Part shown: positions 46,602-55,908 of the stretch, one piece after another
How the letters are laid out: every line of letters starts with the position of its first letter
Numbering within the stretch: position 1 is the stretch's first letter
Assembly: GCF_002843605.1 (NCBI RefSeq)
Contig: NZ_CP025263.1
Location: 812,501 to 876,500 of the forward strand
From: Pseudomonas sp. S09G 359
GTDB lineage: Bacteria > Pseudomonadota > Gammaproteobacteria > Pseudomonadales > Pseudomonadaceae
Direction of reading: 5' to 3'
DNA: 64,000 nt
Notes under the pieces: model-generated
Database searches by the model: none
Told to the model about the DNA's origin: nothing
The model's input: the letters and a program-made list of their open reading frames with translations, nothing else
Made by a program: the position numbers and the translations under genes

Positions 46602-48691
46602 CCGCACTGTCGGCCATCAACAATGTCTTGCTCAAAGTGGCGCAGCGTGCCGAAGTGCTGGGTGCCGTGGTGGTGCTGGGCATTGTGTTTATCTTTATCG
46701 TGCCGCTGCCCACCTGGCTGGTGGACATCCTGATTGCGATCAACATTTGCATATCGTGTCTGTTGATCGTGCTGGCGTTGTACTTGCCGGGGCCATTGGC
46801 ATTTTCGTCGTTCCCGTCGATTCTGCTGCTGACCACCATGTTTCGCCTGGCGCTGTCGATCGCCACCACACGCTTGATCCTGCTGGAGCAGGACGCCGGC
46901 GATATCGTCGAGGCGTTCGGCAATTTCGTGGTGGGTGGCAACCTGGCGGTGGGTATGGTGATCTTCCTGATCCTGACCCTGGTCAACTTCCTGGTGATCA
47001 CCAAGGGCTCCGAGCGCGTTGCAGAAGTGGCAGCGCGCTTCAGCCTGGATGCAATGCCAGGTAAGCAGATGTCCATCGACAGCGATCTGCGCGCCGGTCT
47101 GATCGACGGCACGCAAGCGCGCGACAAACGCGAGCAGTTGTCCCGCGAGAGTCAGTTATTTGGTGCCATGGACGGGGCCATGAAGTTCGTCAAGGGTGAC
47201 GCCATCGCGGGTTTGATCATCGTTGTGGTCAACCTGTTGGGCGGCTTCACCACGGGTATGTTCCAGCACGGCTTGAGCGCCGCCGAATCGATAGCGCTGT
47301 ATTCGGTTCTGACCATTGGTGATGGCCTGATTGCGCAGATTCCGGCGCTGCTGATCTCCCTCACGGCGGGCATGATCATCACCCGTGTAGCCCCTGATGG
47401 GCGCAAGGGCATCAGTAACATGGGCAGCGAGATCGCCCGGCAAATGACCAGTGAACCCAAGAGCTGGATGATTGCCTCGGTTGGGATGGTGGTCTTTGCG
47501 CTGGTGCCCGGTATGCCTACCGTGGTGTTTATCGTTATCGCGCTGATGACCGGCGGCCTGGGCTATTACCTCGCGCGTCAACGTGAGCAACAAAATAAAC
47601 CCGCTGCCCAAGTCACCGAAGCCATTCGCCCGGAAGAAAACGGTAGCGAAGACTTGCGGGGGTTCGACCCCTCGCGGCCCTACCTTTTACAGTTTTCGCC
47701 GGTGCTGCGAGGGACGCCAGAGGTGACGGACCTGATTCATGCGATTCGCCAGGCGCGAAACACAATGGTCGCCAACATTGGCCTGACATTGCCGCCGTTT
47801 GAAGTCGAGCTCGATGACTCGCTGGCCGATGATGAGATGCGTTTTTGCGTGCATGAAGTGCCGATGCTCAAGGCGTCGGTTGTCAACCTGCTGGCCGTGG
47901 AGCGTGCAGCGCTGAAGGTCGAACCTGAGCAGGGCTTGCCGGGGCTGGCCGAGCGCGATGAACAGAATTGGGTCTGGCTGGCCGCCAATGATCCGCTGCT
48001 CGATGATCCGGCAATAGAGCGCTTCAGCGCAGCGAGTCTGATCGTCGACCGTATGAAGCAGGCCATGTTGCTCAGCGGGCCGCAATTCCTCGGCATCCAG
48101 GAAAGCAAGGCAATCCTCGGCTGGCTTGAGCACAACCAGCCGGACCTGGTTCAGGAGCTGCAACGCATCATGCCGCTCGCGCGGTTTTCGGCGGTTTTGC
48201 AGCGCCTGGCCAGTGAGGGCGTGCCTTTGCGGGCCGTGCGGTTGATTGTCGAGTCGCTGATCGAATACGGCCAACATGAGCGTGAACCGGACGCGTTGGC
48301 CGACTATGCGCGTATTGCCCTCAAGTCGCAGATCTTCCACCAGTACAGCGAGTCCGACGGCCTGCATGCCTGGCTTCTCGCCCCGCAGACCGAAACTATT
48401 TTGCGTGAGGCACTTCGCCAGACCCAGACAGGTGTGTTTTTTGCGCTCGACAACGACAGCAGCGCCGCGTTGGTCAGCCTGCTCAAACAGGCGTTTCCAC
48501 AGCGATCCAAGACTAAATCCGTGATGTTGGTCGCACAGGACCTGCGCAGCCCATTGCGGACCTTGTTGCTGGAAGAATTCAACCGTGTGCCGGTGCTGTC
48601 CTTCGCCGAATTGGGGAGCACCTCCAAGGTGAAAGTGCTGGGGCGTTTCGATCTTGGCCAGGACGAGTTGATGCGTGGTGCACTGGCATGA
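46598..48691 (+). CDS. hrcV: HrcV (SctV), export-gate protein
   Basis: 697-aa inner-membrane protein of the FlhA/LcrD/HrcV family forming the nonameric export gate. Seven to eight helices in the first 320 residues include the FHIPEP-type cytoplasmic loop KGSERVAEVAARFSLDAMPG (about 130-149) and KQMSIDSDLRAG. The C-terminal 350 residues are the cytoplasmic ring. GTG start at 46598 overlaps the hrpJ stop by 4 nt; the frame is open further upstream but inside hrpJ. Length is normal. Confidence 0.95.
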   Translation: MTALSAINNVLLKVAQRAEVLGAVVVLGIVFIFIVPLPTWLVDILIAINICISCLLIVLALYLPGPLAFSSFPSILLLTTMFRLALSIATTRLILLEQDAGDIVEAFGNFVVGGNLAVGMVIFLILTLVNFLVITKGSERVAEVAARFSLDAMPGKQMSIDSDLRAGLIDGTQARDKREQLSRESQLFGAMDGAMKFVKGDAIAGLIIVVVNLLGGFTTGMFQHGLSAAESIALYSVLTIGDGLIAQIPALLISLTAGMIITRVAPDGRKGISNMGSEIARQMTSEPKSWMIASVGMVVFALVPGMPTVVFIVIALMTGGLGYYLARQREQQNKPAAQVTEAIRPEENGSEDLRGFDPSRPYLLQFSPVLRGTPEVTDLIHAIRQARNTMVANIGLTLPPFEVELDDSLADDEMRFCVHEVPMLKASVVNLLAVERAALKVEPEQGLPGLAERDEQNWVWLAANDPLLDDPAIERFSAASLIVDRMKQAMLLSGPQFLGIQESKAILGWLEHNQPDLVQELQRIMPLARFSAVLQRLASEGVPLRAVRLIVESLIEYGQHEREPDALADYARIALKSQIFHQYSESDGLHAWLLAPQTETILREALRQTQTGVFFALDNDSSAALVSLLKQAFPQRSKTKSVMLVAQDLRSPLRTLLLEEFNRVPVLSFAELGSTSKVKVLGRFDLGQDELMRGALA

Positions 48692-48719
48692 GTAATCGTT
48701 ACGCGCGGAGGGCCCGTTG

Positions 48720-49613
48720 ATGTTTGAGCTGCGGGTACTTGATGGGAGGCATGAAGGTGCAGCGTTGCCGCTGTTTGGGGAGCAGTGGAGCATCGGTTGC
48801 CACCCTGACGCCGACCTCGTCCTGAGCGATCCGGGAATTGCCGAGCAGCATGCGCGGCTGCGGCTTATCCACGCCAACTGGTCGGTGCAGGCCGAGTCGG
48901 GTCTGCTGCACAGCGGTGAGGGTCAGGTGCTGGCCCAAATCGCCAACCTGCCACTCAATGCAGTGTTTTTGATCGGGGTTGTGCGGCTGTGTGTCGCCTT
49001 GGCCGATCAGCCCTGGCCCCAGGCCGCGGTTCCAACCCCACCGCCGCTCATCACTGAACCCGTGCCGGTGCTGAAATTGTCTTCCATCTCGCACGCGCAG
49101 CAAAAGCGCCTGATCAGCCTGGTATTGCTGGTGGCGGTGATCGTTGCGGTGGTGGGCATGCTCTCCACGGGGGAACGCGAGGCGCAGGCGTCATTGATGC
49201 CGCCCGTGGTCCGCAAGCAAGCCCTGGACTCGCCGTTCGAAGTTCGCCAGCAGTTATTGAAGATGCTCGGCGAGCGTGAATTGAGCCAGCGGGTCAGCTT
49301 GCAAGTGATCAATGGCCAGGTCGCGCTCAACGGCGACGTTTCCCAGGATGACGTGGAACTGGTGGCGCGCATGCTCAGCCGTTTTGGCGAGCAGTTCGAC
49401 AGCGCGGTGCCGGTGATCAGCCGTGTGCGCATACGCGATGGGGCGTTGCCATTCAAGATTGTGCAGATCGTCGGCGGGCCGAACGGCCATGTCGTTCTGG
49501 ACGATGGCAGCCGACTGTTTGTGGGTGACGAAGTCGATGGGCTGCGCCTGGTACTGATCGATAACAGCAAGGTGGTCTTTGACGGCGCGCAGCGCTACGA
49601 GGTGCGTTGGTGA
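48720..49613 (+). CDS. hrpQ: HrpQ (SctD), inner-membrane ring protein with FHA domain
   Basis: 297-aa SctD-family protein. An N-terminal FHA-like domain (about 1-95; WSIGCHPDADLVLSDPGI, EQHARLRL) is followed by one membrane helix (about 128-147) and a periplasmic ring-building region. It forms the outer ring of the basal body together with HrcJ. The ATG at 48720 follows GGAGGG at good spacing. The stop overlaps the hrcN start. Confidence 0.9.
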   Translation: MFELRVLDGRHEGAALPLFGEQWSIGCHPDADLVLSDPGIAEQHARLRLIHANWSVQAESGLLHSGEGQVLAQIANLPLNAVFLIGVVRLCVALADQPWPQAAVPTPPPLITEPVPVLKLSSISHAQQKRLISLVLLVAVIVAVVGMLSTGEREAQASLMPPVVRKQALDSPFEVRQQLLKMLGERELSQRVSLQVINGQVALNGDVSQDDVELVARMLSRFGEQFDSAVPVISRVRIRDGALPFKIVQIVGGPNGHVVLDDGSRLFVGDEVDGLRLVLIDNSKVVFDGAQRYEVRW

Positions 49614-50968
49614 ACGAACAATTACAAGCCCGTCTCGACGCCTGGCAGGAGCGCCAGGCCCAGTCGCTGGCCACCTTTGCGCCGGTGACGATGCGAGGTC
49701 GAATCCAGCGTGTCAACGGGATGCTGTTGCAATGCCGGTTGCCTAACGCGCGCATCGGTGACTTGTGTCAGGTTGAAAAAAACATCGACGAATACATGCT
49801 GGCCGAGATCATCGGGTTTGATCAGCAGGATGCCGTACTCAGCGCCCTGGGCAACCTCGAAGGTGTGAGGGTGGGGGCGAGTGTGCAGCGCTTGGGTGTG
49901 CCGCATCGAGTGCGGGTCAGTGATGAACTGCTGGGCCGGGTACTGGATGGTTTCGGACGCCCGATTGCGGGCGATGGCCCCAGTGCATTCGTCGACACCG
50001 ACGACCCGGACGCGAGCACGGTGTTGTGCGAGGCGCCCTTGCCGACCGAACGGCCAAGGATCCATCGGGCTCTGGGTACCGGGGTGCGCTCCATTGACGG
50101 GCTGTTGACCCTGGGCGAAGGCCAGCGCGTGGGCCTGTTTGCCGGTGCCGGCTGTGGCAAGACCACCTTGCTGGCGGAAATTGCCCGTAACGTCGAATGC
50201 GATGTGATTGTGTTCGGCCTGATCGGCGAGCGCGGTCGGGAATTGCGCGAGTTTCTCGACCATGAACTGGATGATCAATTGCGCGCCAAGGCCGTGCTGG
50301 TGTGCGCCACCTCCGACCGCTCAAGCATGGAGCGGGCCCGCGCGGCATTTACGGCGACGGCACTGGCTGAGGGCTATCGACGCAAGGGCAAGCGGGTGTT
50401 GCTGCTGATCGACTCGCTGACCCGATTTGCCCGTGCCCAGCGAGAAATCGGCCTGGCCGCCGGCGAACCCCTCGGCCGCGGGGGCTTGCCGCCGTCGGTG
50501 TACAGCCTGCTGCCACGCTTGGTTGAGCGGGCCGGGTTGACCCGCGACGGAGTGATCACGGCGATCTACACGGTACTTATCGAACAGGACTCCATGAGTG
50601 ACCCGGTGGCCGACGAGGTTCGCTCGTTGCTCGATGGCCATATTGTCCTGTCGCGCAAGCTGGCCGAGCGCGGTCATTACCCGGCGGTCGATGTGCTGGC
50701 CAGCCTTTCACGGATCTTAAGCAACGTCGCCGCACCTGAGCATATCCAGGCGGGTACGGCCTTGCGGCGCCTATTGTCGGCGTACCAACAGATCGAGCTG
50801 ATGCTCAAGTTGGGCGAGTACCAGGCCGGCAGTGACCCCCTGACTGACCTGGCGGTGGACAGCCGGCAGGCGGTGGACGGTTTTCTGCGCCAGGACCTGC
50901 GTGAGCCTTCACCGATGGAGGTGACTTTGAATCAACTGACGGAGCTGACCACCCATGTTCCTTTCTGA
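49610..50968 (+). CDS. hrcN: HrcN (SctN), type III secretion ATPase
   Basis: 452-aa FliI/YscN-type hexameric ATPase that releases and unfolds substrates. Walker A GAGCGKTT at about 179-186; Walker B region LLLIDSLTRFA (about 265-275); the family GRGGLPPSVYSLLPRLVERAG follows (split: GRGGLPPSVYSLL, PRLVERAG). GTG start at 49610, overlapping the hrpQ stop by 4 nt (GTGA). It overlaps hrpO by 14 nt. Normal length; all catalytic motifs are intact. Confidence 0.96.
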   Translation: MNEQLQARLDAWQERQAQSLATFAPVTMRGRIQRVNGMLLQCRLPNARIGDLCQVEKNIDEYMLAEIIGFDQQDAVLSALGNLEGVRVGASVQRLGVPHRVRVSDELLGRVLDGFGRPIAGDGPSAFVDTDDPDASTVLCEAPLPTERPRIHRALGTGVRSIDGLLTLGEGQRVGLFAGAGCGKTTLLAEIARNVECDVIVFGLIGERGRELREFLDHELDDQLRAKAVLVCATSDRSSMERARAAFTATALAEGYRRKGKRVLLLIDSLTRFARAQREIGLAAGEPLGRGGLPPSVYSLLPRLVERAGLTRDGVITAIYTVLIEQDSMSDPVADEVRSLLDGHIVLSRKLAERGHYPAVDVLASLSRILSNVAAPEHIQAGTALRRLLSAYQQIELMLKLGEYQAGSDPLTDLAVDSRQAVDGFLRQDLREPSPMEVTLNQLTELTTHVPF

Positions 50969-51368
50969 ATTGGAAACCTTGCGGCGTCTGCGCAAGCACC
51001 GGGCGGACCGGGCCGAGCGCGCGTTGGGTGAGGCTAAAAGGCGCCAGCGCGCGCTGCAATTGCAAGTTGAGCAGGCACAGCGGGTTCTTGAGCAAACTCG
51101 CCTGCAGGAAGCCCGCAAAGGTGGGGAGTTATTGAGAGAGCACCAAGGGCAAGTGATCTCGTTTCAGCAGCTCAATGCATGGAATCGGCAGGAGCGCTCG
51201 TTGTCCGCGAGTACGCAGCGTGAAGCAGCGCAGTTGCAGGCGTTGCACGGGCAGCAGGAGCAGCAAGTGATACACATCGATAGTGCGCAGAAGCAGGTCA
51301 CCCAATGTTTGCGCGAGGTTGAGAAACTTTTGGAATTATCCCGGTTATTGGTTCAGGAAGAGACATGA
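50955..51368 (+). CDS. hrpO: HrpO (SctO), central stalk protein
   Basis: 137-aa, nearly all-helical, Arg/Gln/Glu-rich coiled-coil protein, the FliJ/YscO counterpart that sits in the ATPase ring. Sequence is poorly conserved in the family; the assignment rests on coiled-coil character and the position right after hrcN. It overlaps hrcN by 14 nt and hrpP by 4 nt (ATGA). Confidence 0.87.
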   Translation: MFLSELETLRRLRKHRADRAERALGEAKRRQRALQLQVEQAQRVLEQTRLQEARKGGELLREHQGQVISFQQLNAWNRQERSLSASTQREAAQLQALHGQQEQQVIHIDSAQKQVTQCLREVEKLLELSRLLVQEET

Positions 51369-51823
51369 AACAAGTGCCTGTGAGCAAGCCGGAACGAGCG
51401 CGAATACGCGAGCCTTGGCAAGACCATGAACAGGGCGTCGGGGCGATGGTGCCCTGGGACCATAGGCGTTTGTTCGCCCAGCTGTTTACCGGGGGCGATG
51501 GCGAGGTCGGTTACGCTTCCCGTTCGCCTGCACTGATGGCGTCGTCTGAGCGGTTGATGATCGAGGCGTTGGCTAGGCAGTTGGTGCCGCGAATGCAGGG
51601 CGGTACGCAATGGCCCTTGTTGGCGGTGCTTTACCTGCCGCGGTTGGGGCGAATCAACACCCGTGTTCAGAAGGATCCGGGAGCCTGGACTGTCGAGTTG
51701 GAGGCCGAGGACGAGCGCACCGCGCAGTGGCTCGGCCGTGTACAGAAACGCTATGAGGACGTGCTGGCCGGGGCTTTGGGGCAGCCTGTCGATGTGCACC
51801 TGAGGCACGTGGGCCCAACATGA
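51365..51823 (+). CDS. hrpP: HrpP (SctP), needle/pilus length and substrate-switch protein
   Basis: 152-aa short SctP-like protein. Named by its place between hrpO and hrcQ and by size; the C-terminal 80 residues (WPLLAVLYLPRLGRINTRVQ and WTVELEAEDERTA) resemble the FliK/HrpP C-terminal (T3S4) domain that meets HrcU. Start ATG overlaps the hrpO stop by 4 nt. Proline-poor for a ruler domain, so control may be limited to switching. Confidence 0.82.
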   Translation: MKQVPVSKPERARIREPWQDHEQGVGAMVPWDHRRLFAQLFTGGDGEVGYASRSPALMASSERLMIEALARQLVPRMQGGTQWPLLAVLYLPRLGRINTRVQKDPGAWTVELEAEDERTAQWLGRVQKRYEDVLAGALGQPVDVHLRHVGPT

Positions 51824-52833
51824 TCACGTCGGTTCTAACCTTCCCTTTGATCGAAGAGGGAAGGGTTATGGCGTTGAATCGGCTGGGACGCGGTTTGCGC
51901 ATGCCGTTTCAAGTGGCCGATCAGGTCGGTGCGTTGTTGCTTGAGCCAGGCCGTGCTCCTGCAGGTGCAAGCCCATTGTATTTCGAGAGTGCCCTGGGTG
52001 TGCTGGCGTTCTCCGAACCCGGGGCGATGTTCAGCTTGATGGGGGAATGCCCGGTAACCCTGGCAGAGGCTGACAACGACCCGACGTCCTGGTTCTGGGA
52101 ACTGTTCCTGCATCACTTGAGCCCGCAGGTATTGGCGTTGTTAGGTCACCTGCGTTTGCTGCCTGCTCCCCGGAAGCTGAGTTTTGGTTGCCGCTTAACC
52201 GTGACCCTGGGGGCCTCCAAGGTCGTGGGGTTTCTGTGGCTGGCTCCCGAGACCTTCCTGGCCTTGTGCGTGGCCGGCCCTTGGCAGCCGACGGCAAGCC
52301 CGTTGCCCTTGTCGTTTCCGTTGGCAATCGCCGTGACGCTGGGGCGCTTGGACTTACCCATAGCACAGCTGCGTAGCTTACGTGCGGGTGACGTGCTGAT
52401 GCTCGAAAAGGCCTTTTTCGATGTGCAAGGCCATGGTCAGTTGCGTATCGCAAACCACCTTCTGCAAGGACGCATTGATGATGAGTCCGGGCCGTTGTGC
52501 CTGAACATTATTTCGATCGAGGAAACGTCCGTGGACGAAGAGTTTGTCATAGAAGAATACCCAGGCTTTGAACGTGATCACCCGGTAGAGAATGTCTTTG
52601 GCCGCGAGCCTTTTGATGAATTGAGCATGGCACTGACGGTGCGCTGTGGTGCTCTGAGCCTGACCCTGGGCGAACTGCGCAATCTTGCTCCAGGTGCGGT
52701 GCTGGGCATCACCGGGTATGCGCCCGGCACCGCCGGCCTGTACTACGGTGATCGCCCCATCGGCCAGGGGCAGTTGGTGGAAGTGGATGGGCGACTCGGC
52801 CTGCAATTGTCCCGCGTGGTTTTCTCGCGATGA
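51820..52833 (+). CDS. hrcQ: HrcQ (SctQ), cytoplasmic-ring protein (unsplit form)
   Basis: 337-aa SctQ protein forming the sorting platform below the export gate. The C-terminal SpoA/FliN-like domain (about 260-335) is seen in [20 protein letters not shown] and [20 protein letters not shown]. In P. syringae the gene is split into hrcQa and hrcQb; here a single frame of the summed size covers both. It overlaps hrpP and hrcR by 4 nt each. An internal start giving a separate C-terminal product is possible, as in other SctQ genes (ATGs occur near 52390 and 52626). Confidence 0.9.
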   Translation: MITSVLTFPLIEEGRVMALNRLGRGLRMPFQVADQVGALLLEPGRAPAGASPLYFESALGVLAFSEPGAMFSLMGECPVTLAEADNDPTSWFWELFLHHLSPQVLALLGHLRLLPAPRKLSFGCRLTVTLGASKVVGFLWLAPETFLALCVAGPWQPTASPLPLSFPLAIAVTLGRLDLPIAQLRSLRAGDVLMLEKAFFDVQGHGQLRIANHLLQGRIDDESGPLCLNIISIEETSVDEEFVIEEYPGFERDHPVENVFGREPFDELSMALTVRCGALSLTLGELRNLAPGAVLGITGYAPGTAGLYYGDRPIGQGQLVEVDGRLGLQLSRVVFSR

Positions 52834-53483
52834 TATTCCAGGGAATCGACCCCGTTATCGTGGCGCTGTTTTTCGGCGCACTGTCGTTGCTGCCGATGCT
52901 GTTGATCATCTGCACGGCCTTCTTGAAGATCGTCATTGTGCTGATGATCACCCGAAACGCCATCGGCGTTCAGCAGGTGCCACCGAGCATGGCGATCAAT
53001 GGCATAGCACTGGCTGCAACGCTCTTCATCATGGCGCCAGTGGGTTACGAGATCGCCCAGACCCTCAAGAGCGCGCCTCTGGACATGAGTAATGTACAGG
53101 CGTTTCAAGAGACCGGGCTCGTGGCCATCCAGCCGCTACGTGCGTTTATGAAACGCAATACCGACCCGGATGTACTGACCCATCTGCTGGAAAACAGCGC
53201 GCGCATGTGGCCACCCGAAATGGCGCAAAGCACCCAGCGCGATGACCTGATCCTGTTGATCCCGGCCTTCGTATTGTCACAGTTGCAGGCGGGGTTCGAG
53301 ATAGGTTTCCTGATCTACATTCCCTTCATCGTCATCGATTTGATTGTATCCAACCTGCTCTTGGCCCTTGGCATGCAAATGGTTTCGCCCATGAGTATTT
53401 CTCTGCCGCTCAAACTGCTGCTGTTTGTCATGGTCTCCGGATGGTCGCGGTTGCTCGACAGCCTTTTCCTTTCATACCTGTGA
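52830..53483 (+). CDS. hrcR: HrcR (SctR), export apparatus membrane protein
   Basis: 217-aa FliP/YscR family protein with four membrane helices. N-terminal [21 protein letters not shown] (split: [21 protein letters not shown]) and the C-terminal [20 protein letters not shown] (one 20-residue stretch near 165-184) are strongly conserved. Overlap ATGA with hrcQ. Complete; no frameshift seen. Confidence 0.95.
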   Translation: MIFQGIDPVIVALFFGALSLLPMLLIICTAFLKIVIVLMITRNAIGVQQVPPSMAINGIALAATLFIMAPVGYEIAQTLKSAPLDMSNVQAFQETGLVAIQPLRAFMKRNTDPDVLTHLLENSARMWPPEMAQSTQRDDLILLIPAFVLSQLQAGFEIGFLIYIPFIVIDLIVSNLLLALGMQMVSPMSISLPLKLLLFVMVSGWSRLLDSLFLSYL

Positions 53484-53490
53484 GCGCCCA

Positions 53491-53754
53491 ATGGAACCGA
53501 TCGTACTGTTCAAACAGGGCATGCTGCTGGTGGTGGTGTTGTCGGCCCCGCCGCTGATCGTGGCGGTGGTCGTCGGCGTGCTGACTTCCCTGGTTCAAGC
53601 CCTTATGCAGGTACAGGACCAGACATTGCCGTTTGGCGTCAAGCTGGTTGCGGTGGGTATTACCCTGATATTGACGGGACGCTGGATCGGCGTTGAGTTG
53701 ATTCAACTGATCAACCTGATGTTCGACATGATCGCTCGATCGGCGCTGAGCTGA
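53491..53754 (+). CDS. hrcS: HrcS (SctS), export apparatus membrane protein
   Basis: 87-aa FliQ/YscS family protein with two helices; LVQALMQVQDQTLPFGVKL (about 36-54) is the family core. The ATG at 53491 lies 7 nt after the hrcR stop and gives normal length; the upstream in-frame ATG inside hrcR is rejected. Confidence 0.94.
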   Translation: MEPIVLFKQGMLLVVVLSAPPLIVAVVVGVLTSLVQALMQVQDQTLPFGVKLVAVGITLILTGRWIGVELIQLINLMFDMIARSALS

Positions 53755-53765
53755 AGGGGATACAC

Positions 53766-54554
53766 GTGCTGCTTTATCTTGAATATCTCCCGAGCCTGCT
53801 GGTGTCCATGGCACGCATTTATCCCTGTGCCATCCTGGTGCCGGCGTTTTGTTTTCAGCACATACGCGGCATGCATCGGCACGTCATCGTCATGGTCATG
53901 GCGTTGATTCCAGCGCCAGGAATCCATGCGGTACTGGCGGGCCAGGACTACTCCACGTTGATGATCGCCGGGCTGATACTCAAGGAGGCGGCCTTGGGCA
54001 TTTTGCTGGGCGTCTTGTTGGCCATGCCCTTCTGGATGTTCGAGTCAGTCGGAGCGCTGCTGGATAACCAGCGTGGCGCCTTGGCAGGCGGTCAACTCAA
54101 CCCTTCGCTGGGGCCCGATGCGACCCCTCTCGGCCACCTGTTCAAGCAGTTGGTGATTTACCTGTTGATCGTGGTCCTGGGCCTGAGCGTGCTGACCCAA
54201 GTGATCTGGGACAGTTATCTGATCTGGCCGGCCACTGCCTGGCTGCCGATGCCGGCAGTCAATGGGTTCAGTATTTTCCTTGGCATACTCGGCGATACCT
54301 TTACCCATATGATGCTTTACGTTGCGCCCTTTATTGCGGTGCTGTTGTTCCTGGAGTTCGGCATCGCGCTACTGGGGGTCTACAGCCAGCAACTCCAGGT
54401 GAGTACGCTGGCGCCACCGGTCAAGTGCCTGGCGGGCATAGGTATCTTGCTGTTGTACTTTGCGTTGCTCCAAGACCTGATCGTCGGGCGCATGAGCCTG
54501 CTGGGTGACCTCAAGCACTCGCTCGGGCTGATGTTCGAGGCTGCGCAGCCATGA
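53766..54554 (+). CDS. hrcT: HrcT (SctT), export apparatus membrane protein
   Basis: 262-aa FliR/YscT family protein with about six membrane helices. GALLDNQRGALAGGQLNPSL near 98-117 is the conserved loop. GTG start at 53766, with GAAGGGG about 8 nt upstream, 11 nt after the hrcS stop. It overlaps hrcU by 4 nt. Confidence 0.94.
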   Translation: MLLYLEYLPSLLVSMARIYPCAILVPAFCFQHIRGMHRHVIVMVMALIPAPGIHAVLAGQDYSTLMIAGLILKEAALGILLGVLLAMPFWMFESVGALLDNQRGALAGGQLNPSLGPDATPLGHLFKQLVIYLLIVVLGLSVLTQVIWDSYLIWPATAWLPMPAVNGFSIFLGILGDTFTHMMLYVAPFIAVLLFLEFGIALLGVYSQQLQVSTLAPPVKCLAGIGILLLYFALLQDLIVGRMSLLGDLKHSLGLMFEAAQP

Positions 54555-55648
54555 GTGACTCAGGCGAAAAAAAGCACCCGGCGTCAGCCAAGAAGCTGCG
54601 TGATCAACGCAAGAAAGGCCAGGTTTCCCAAAGCCAGGATGTGGGCAAGCTGCTGGTGCTGACGGCCATCAGTGAGGTCGCCCTGTTCACTGCCGACACC
54701 AGTATGCAACGCTTCCAGCAACTGCTGGTGTTGCCCATGTCCAGCATGGCCCAGCCCTTTACCCGGGCGTTGGAGGAAGTACTGTTTGAAGGCATGGTGA
54801 TGTTTTTTTCGTTCGCCCTGTTGATGGCTGGGTTGGCCATTATCATGAAGCTGATCGCAAGCTGGTTTCAGATCGGGTTCCTGTTTGCCCCGGAGACCTT
54901 GAAACTCGATTTCAATCGTATCAACCCGTTGAGCCAGCTCAAGCAGATGTTCTCCGCTCAATCCGTCATGAACCTGTTGATGAGCATTGCCAAGGCGCTG
55001 CTCCTGGGCCTGGTGTTGTACGTGGTGATCTGGCCCTCATTGGGGGCGTTGATCAACCTGGCCAACAGTGACCTGCCAACCTATATCGCTGCGCTGATCA
55101 CCCTGTTCCGTCACGTGCTGCATGCGTGCCTGGGGCTTTTGCTGGTGCTGGCCCTCGTAGACCTGGCGATGCAAAAACACTTCTTCGCCAAGCGCATGCG
55201 CATGACTCAGGTGGAGGTCGTCAAAGAGTACAAGGACATGGAGGGTGACCCTCATGTGAAGGGGCAGCGTCGCTCGCTGGCCTATCAGCTGGCCAACGAG
55301 GAGCCCAAGGTCAAGCTGCCCAAGCTGGAAGAATCCGACATGCTGGTGGTTAACCCCACGCACTTTGCCGTCGCGTTGTATTACCGCCCCGGCAAGACGC
55401 CACTGCCGATACTGATCAGCAAGGGCACGGACGCTGACGCCCGAACATTGATCCAGCAGGCGAAGGCCGCTGAGGTACCGGTGATCCAGTGTGTATGGCT
55501 GGCCCGCATGCTCTACACCCATGAACTCGGGGCGAGTATCCCGCGCGAAACCTTGCAGGCCGTGGCGCTGATTTATCGCACGTTGCGTGAACTTGATGAC
55601 GAAGCCAAGTGCGAAACCCTGCAGATGCCAGAGCTTGAATTGCGCTGA
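54551..55648 (+). CDS. hrcU: HrcU (SctU), autocleaving substrate-switch protein
   Basis: 365-aa FlhB/YscU family protein. Four membrane helices lie in the first 215 residues; the cytoplasmic domain carries the self-cleavage site NPTH at about 268-271 (VVNPTHFAVALYY). The N terminus (EKKHPASAKKLRDQRKKGQV) is the family start. Last gene of the hrpJ operon; a shared terminator follows 15 nt after the stop. Slightly long C-terminal tail, within normal range. Confidence 0.96.
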   Translation: MSDSGEKKHPASAKKLRDQRKKGQVSQSQDVGKLLVLTAISEVALFTADTSMQRFQQLLVLPMSSMAQPFTRALEEVLFEGMVMFFSFALLMAGLAIIMKLIASWFQIGFLFAPETLKLDFNRINPLSQLKQMFSAQSVMNLLMSIAKALLLGLVLYVVIWPSLGALINLANSDLPTYIAALITLFRHVLHACLGLLLVLALVDLAMQKHFFAKRMRMTQVEVVKEYKDMEGDPHVKGQRRSLAYQLANEEPKVKLPKLEESDMLVVNPTHFAVALYYRPGKTPLPILISKGTDADARTLIQQAKAAEVPVIQCVWLARMLYTHELGASIPRETLQAVALIYRTLRELDDEAKCETLQMPELELR

Positions 55649-55663
55649 TCGAAACCTGGTACT

Positions 55664-55698
55664 GCAAAAAGCCTGACGTTGATCGCCAGGCTTTTTGC
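55664..55698. terminator. Bidirectional terminator between hrcU and hrpT
   Basis: GCAAAAAGCCTG / CAGGCTTTTTGC with an 11-nt loop; the A run on one side and the T run on the other allow use from both convergent operons. Only 6 nt separate it from the hrpT stop, leaving no room for an hrpV gene. Confidence 0.9.
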
Positions 55699-55704
55699 CA
55701 AGGC

Positions 55705-55908
55705 TCAGCGCTCCAGCGATATCGTCTGGTAGTCCGCCCGTTCCCCGGAAGGGCCAGGCTCGACGCGCATCTGCGCAGGCCACCAGATCACCATTTGATC
55801 CTTGGTCGCTTGCGGGCGTGAGCAGGAGTCGCCTTTGCACGTGGGGGTGCAGCCGGCGAGGAGCAGCACTGTGCTGATGAGGATGACATGCAAAAAGCGC
55901 TGCTTCAT
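55705..55908 (-). CDS. hrpT: HrpT, small outer-membrane lipoprotein (secretin pilotin-like)
   Basis: 67-aa lipoprotein: signal peptide with lipobox LLAGC (Cys near 19) and a short mature part with two more Cys residues. HrpT of P. syringae is of the same size and location, right after hrcC, and helps secretin assembly. It overlaps the hrcC stop by 4 nt and is last in the hrpF-hrpG-hrcC-hrpT operon. Confidence 0.85.
   Translation of the reverse strand: MKQRFLHVILISTVLLLAGCTPTCKGDSCSRPQATKDQMVIWWPAQMRVEPGPSGERADYQTISLER

Noticed and set aside
51386..51416. Possible hrp box before hrpP (GGAACG-N16-CCTTGGC)
   Set aside because: The second half lacks CCAC, and the site is inside the hrpP coding region of a tightly overlapping operon.
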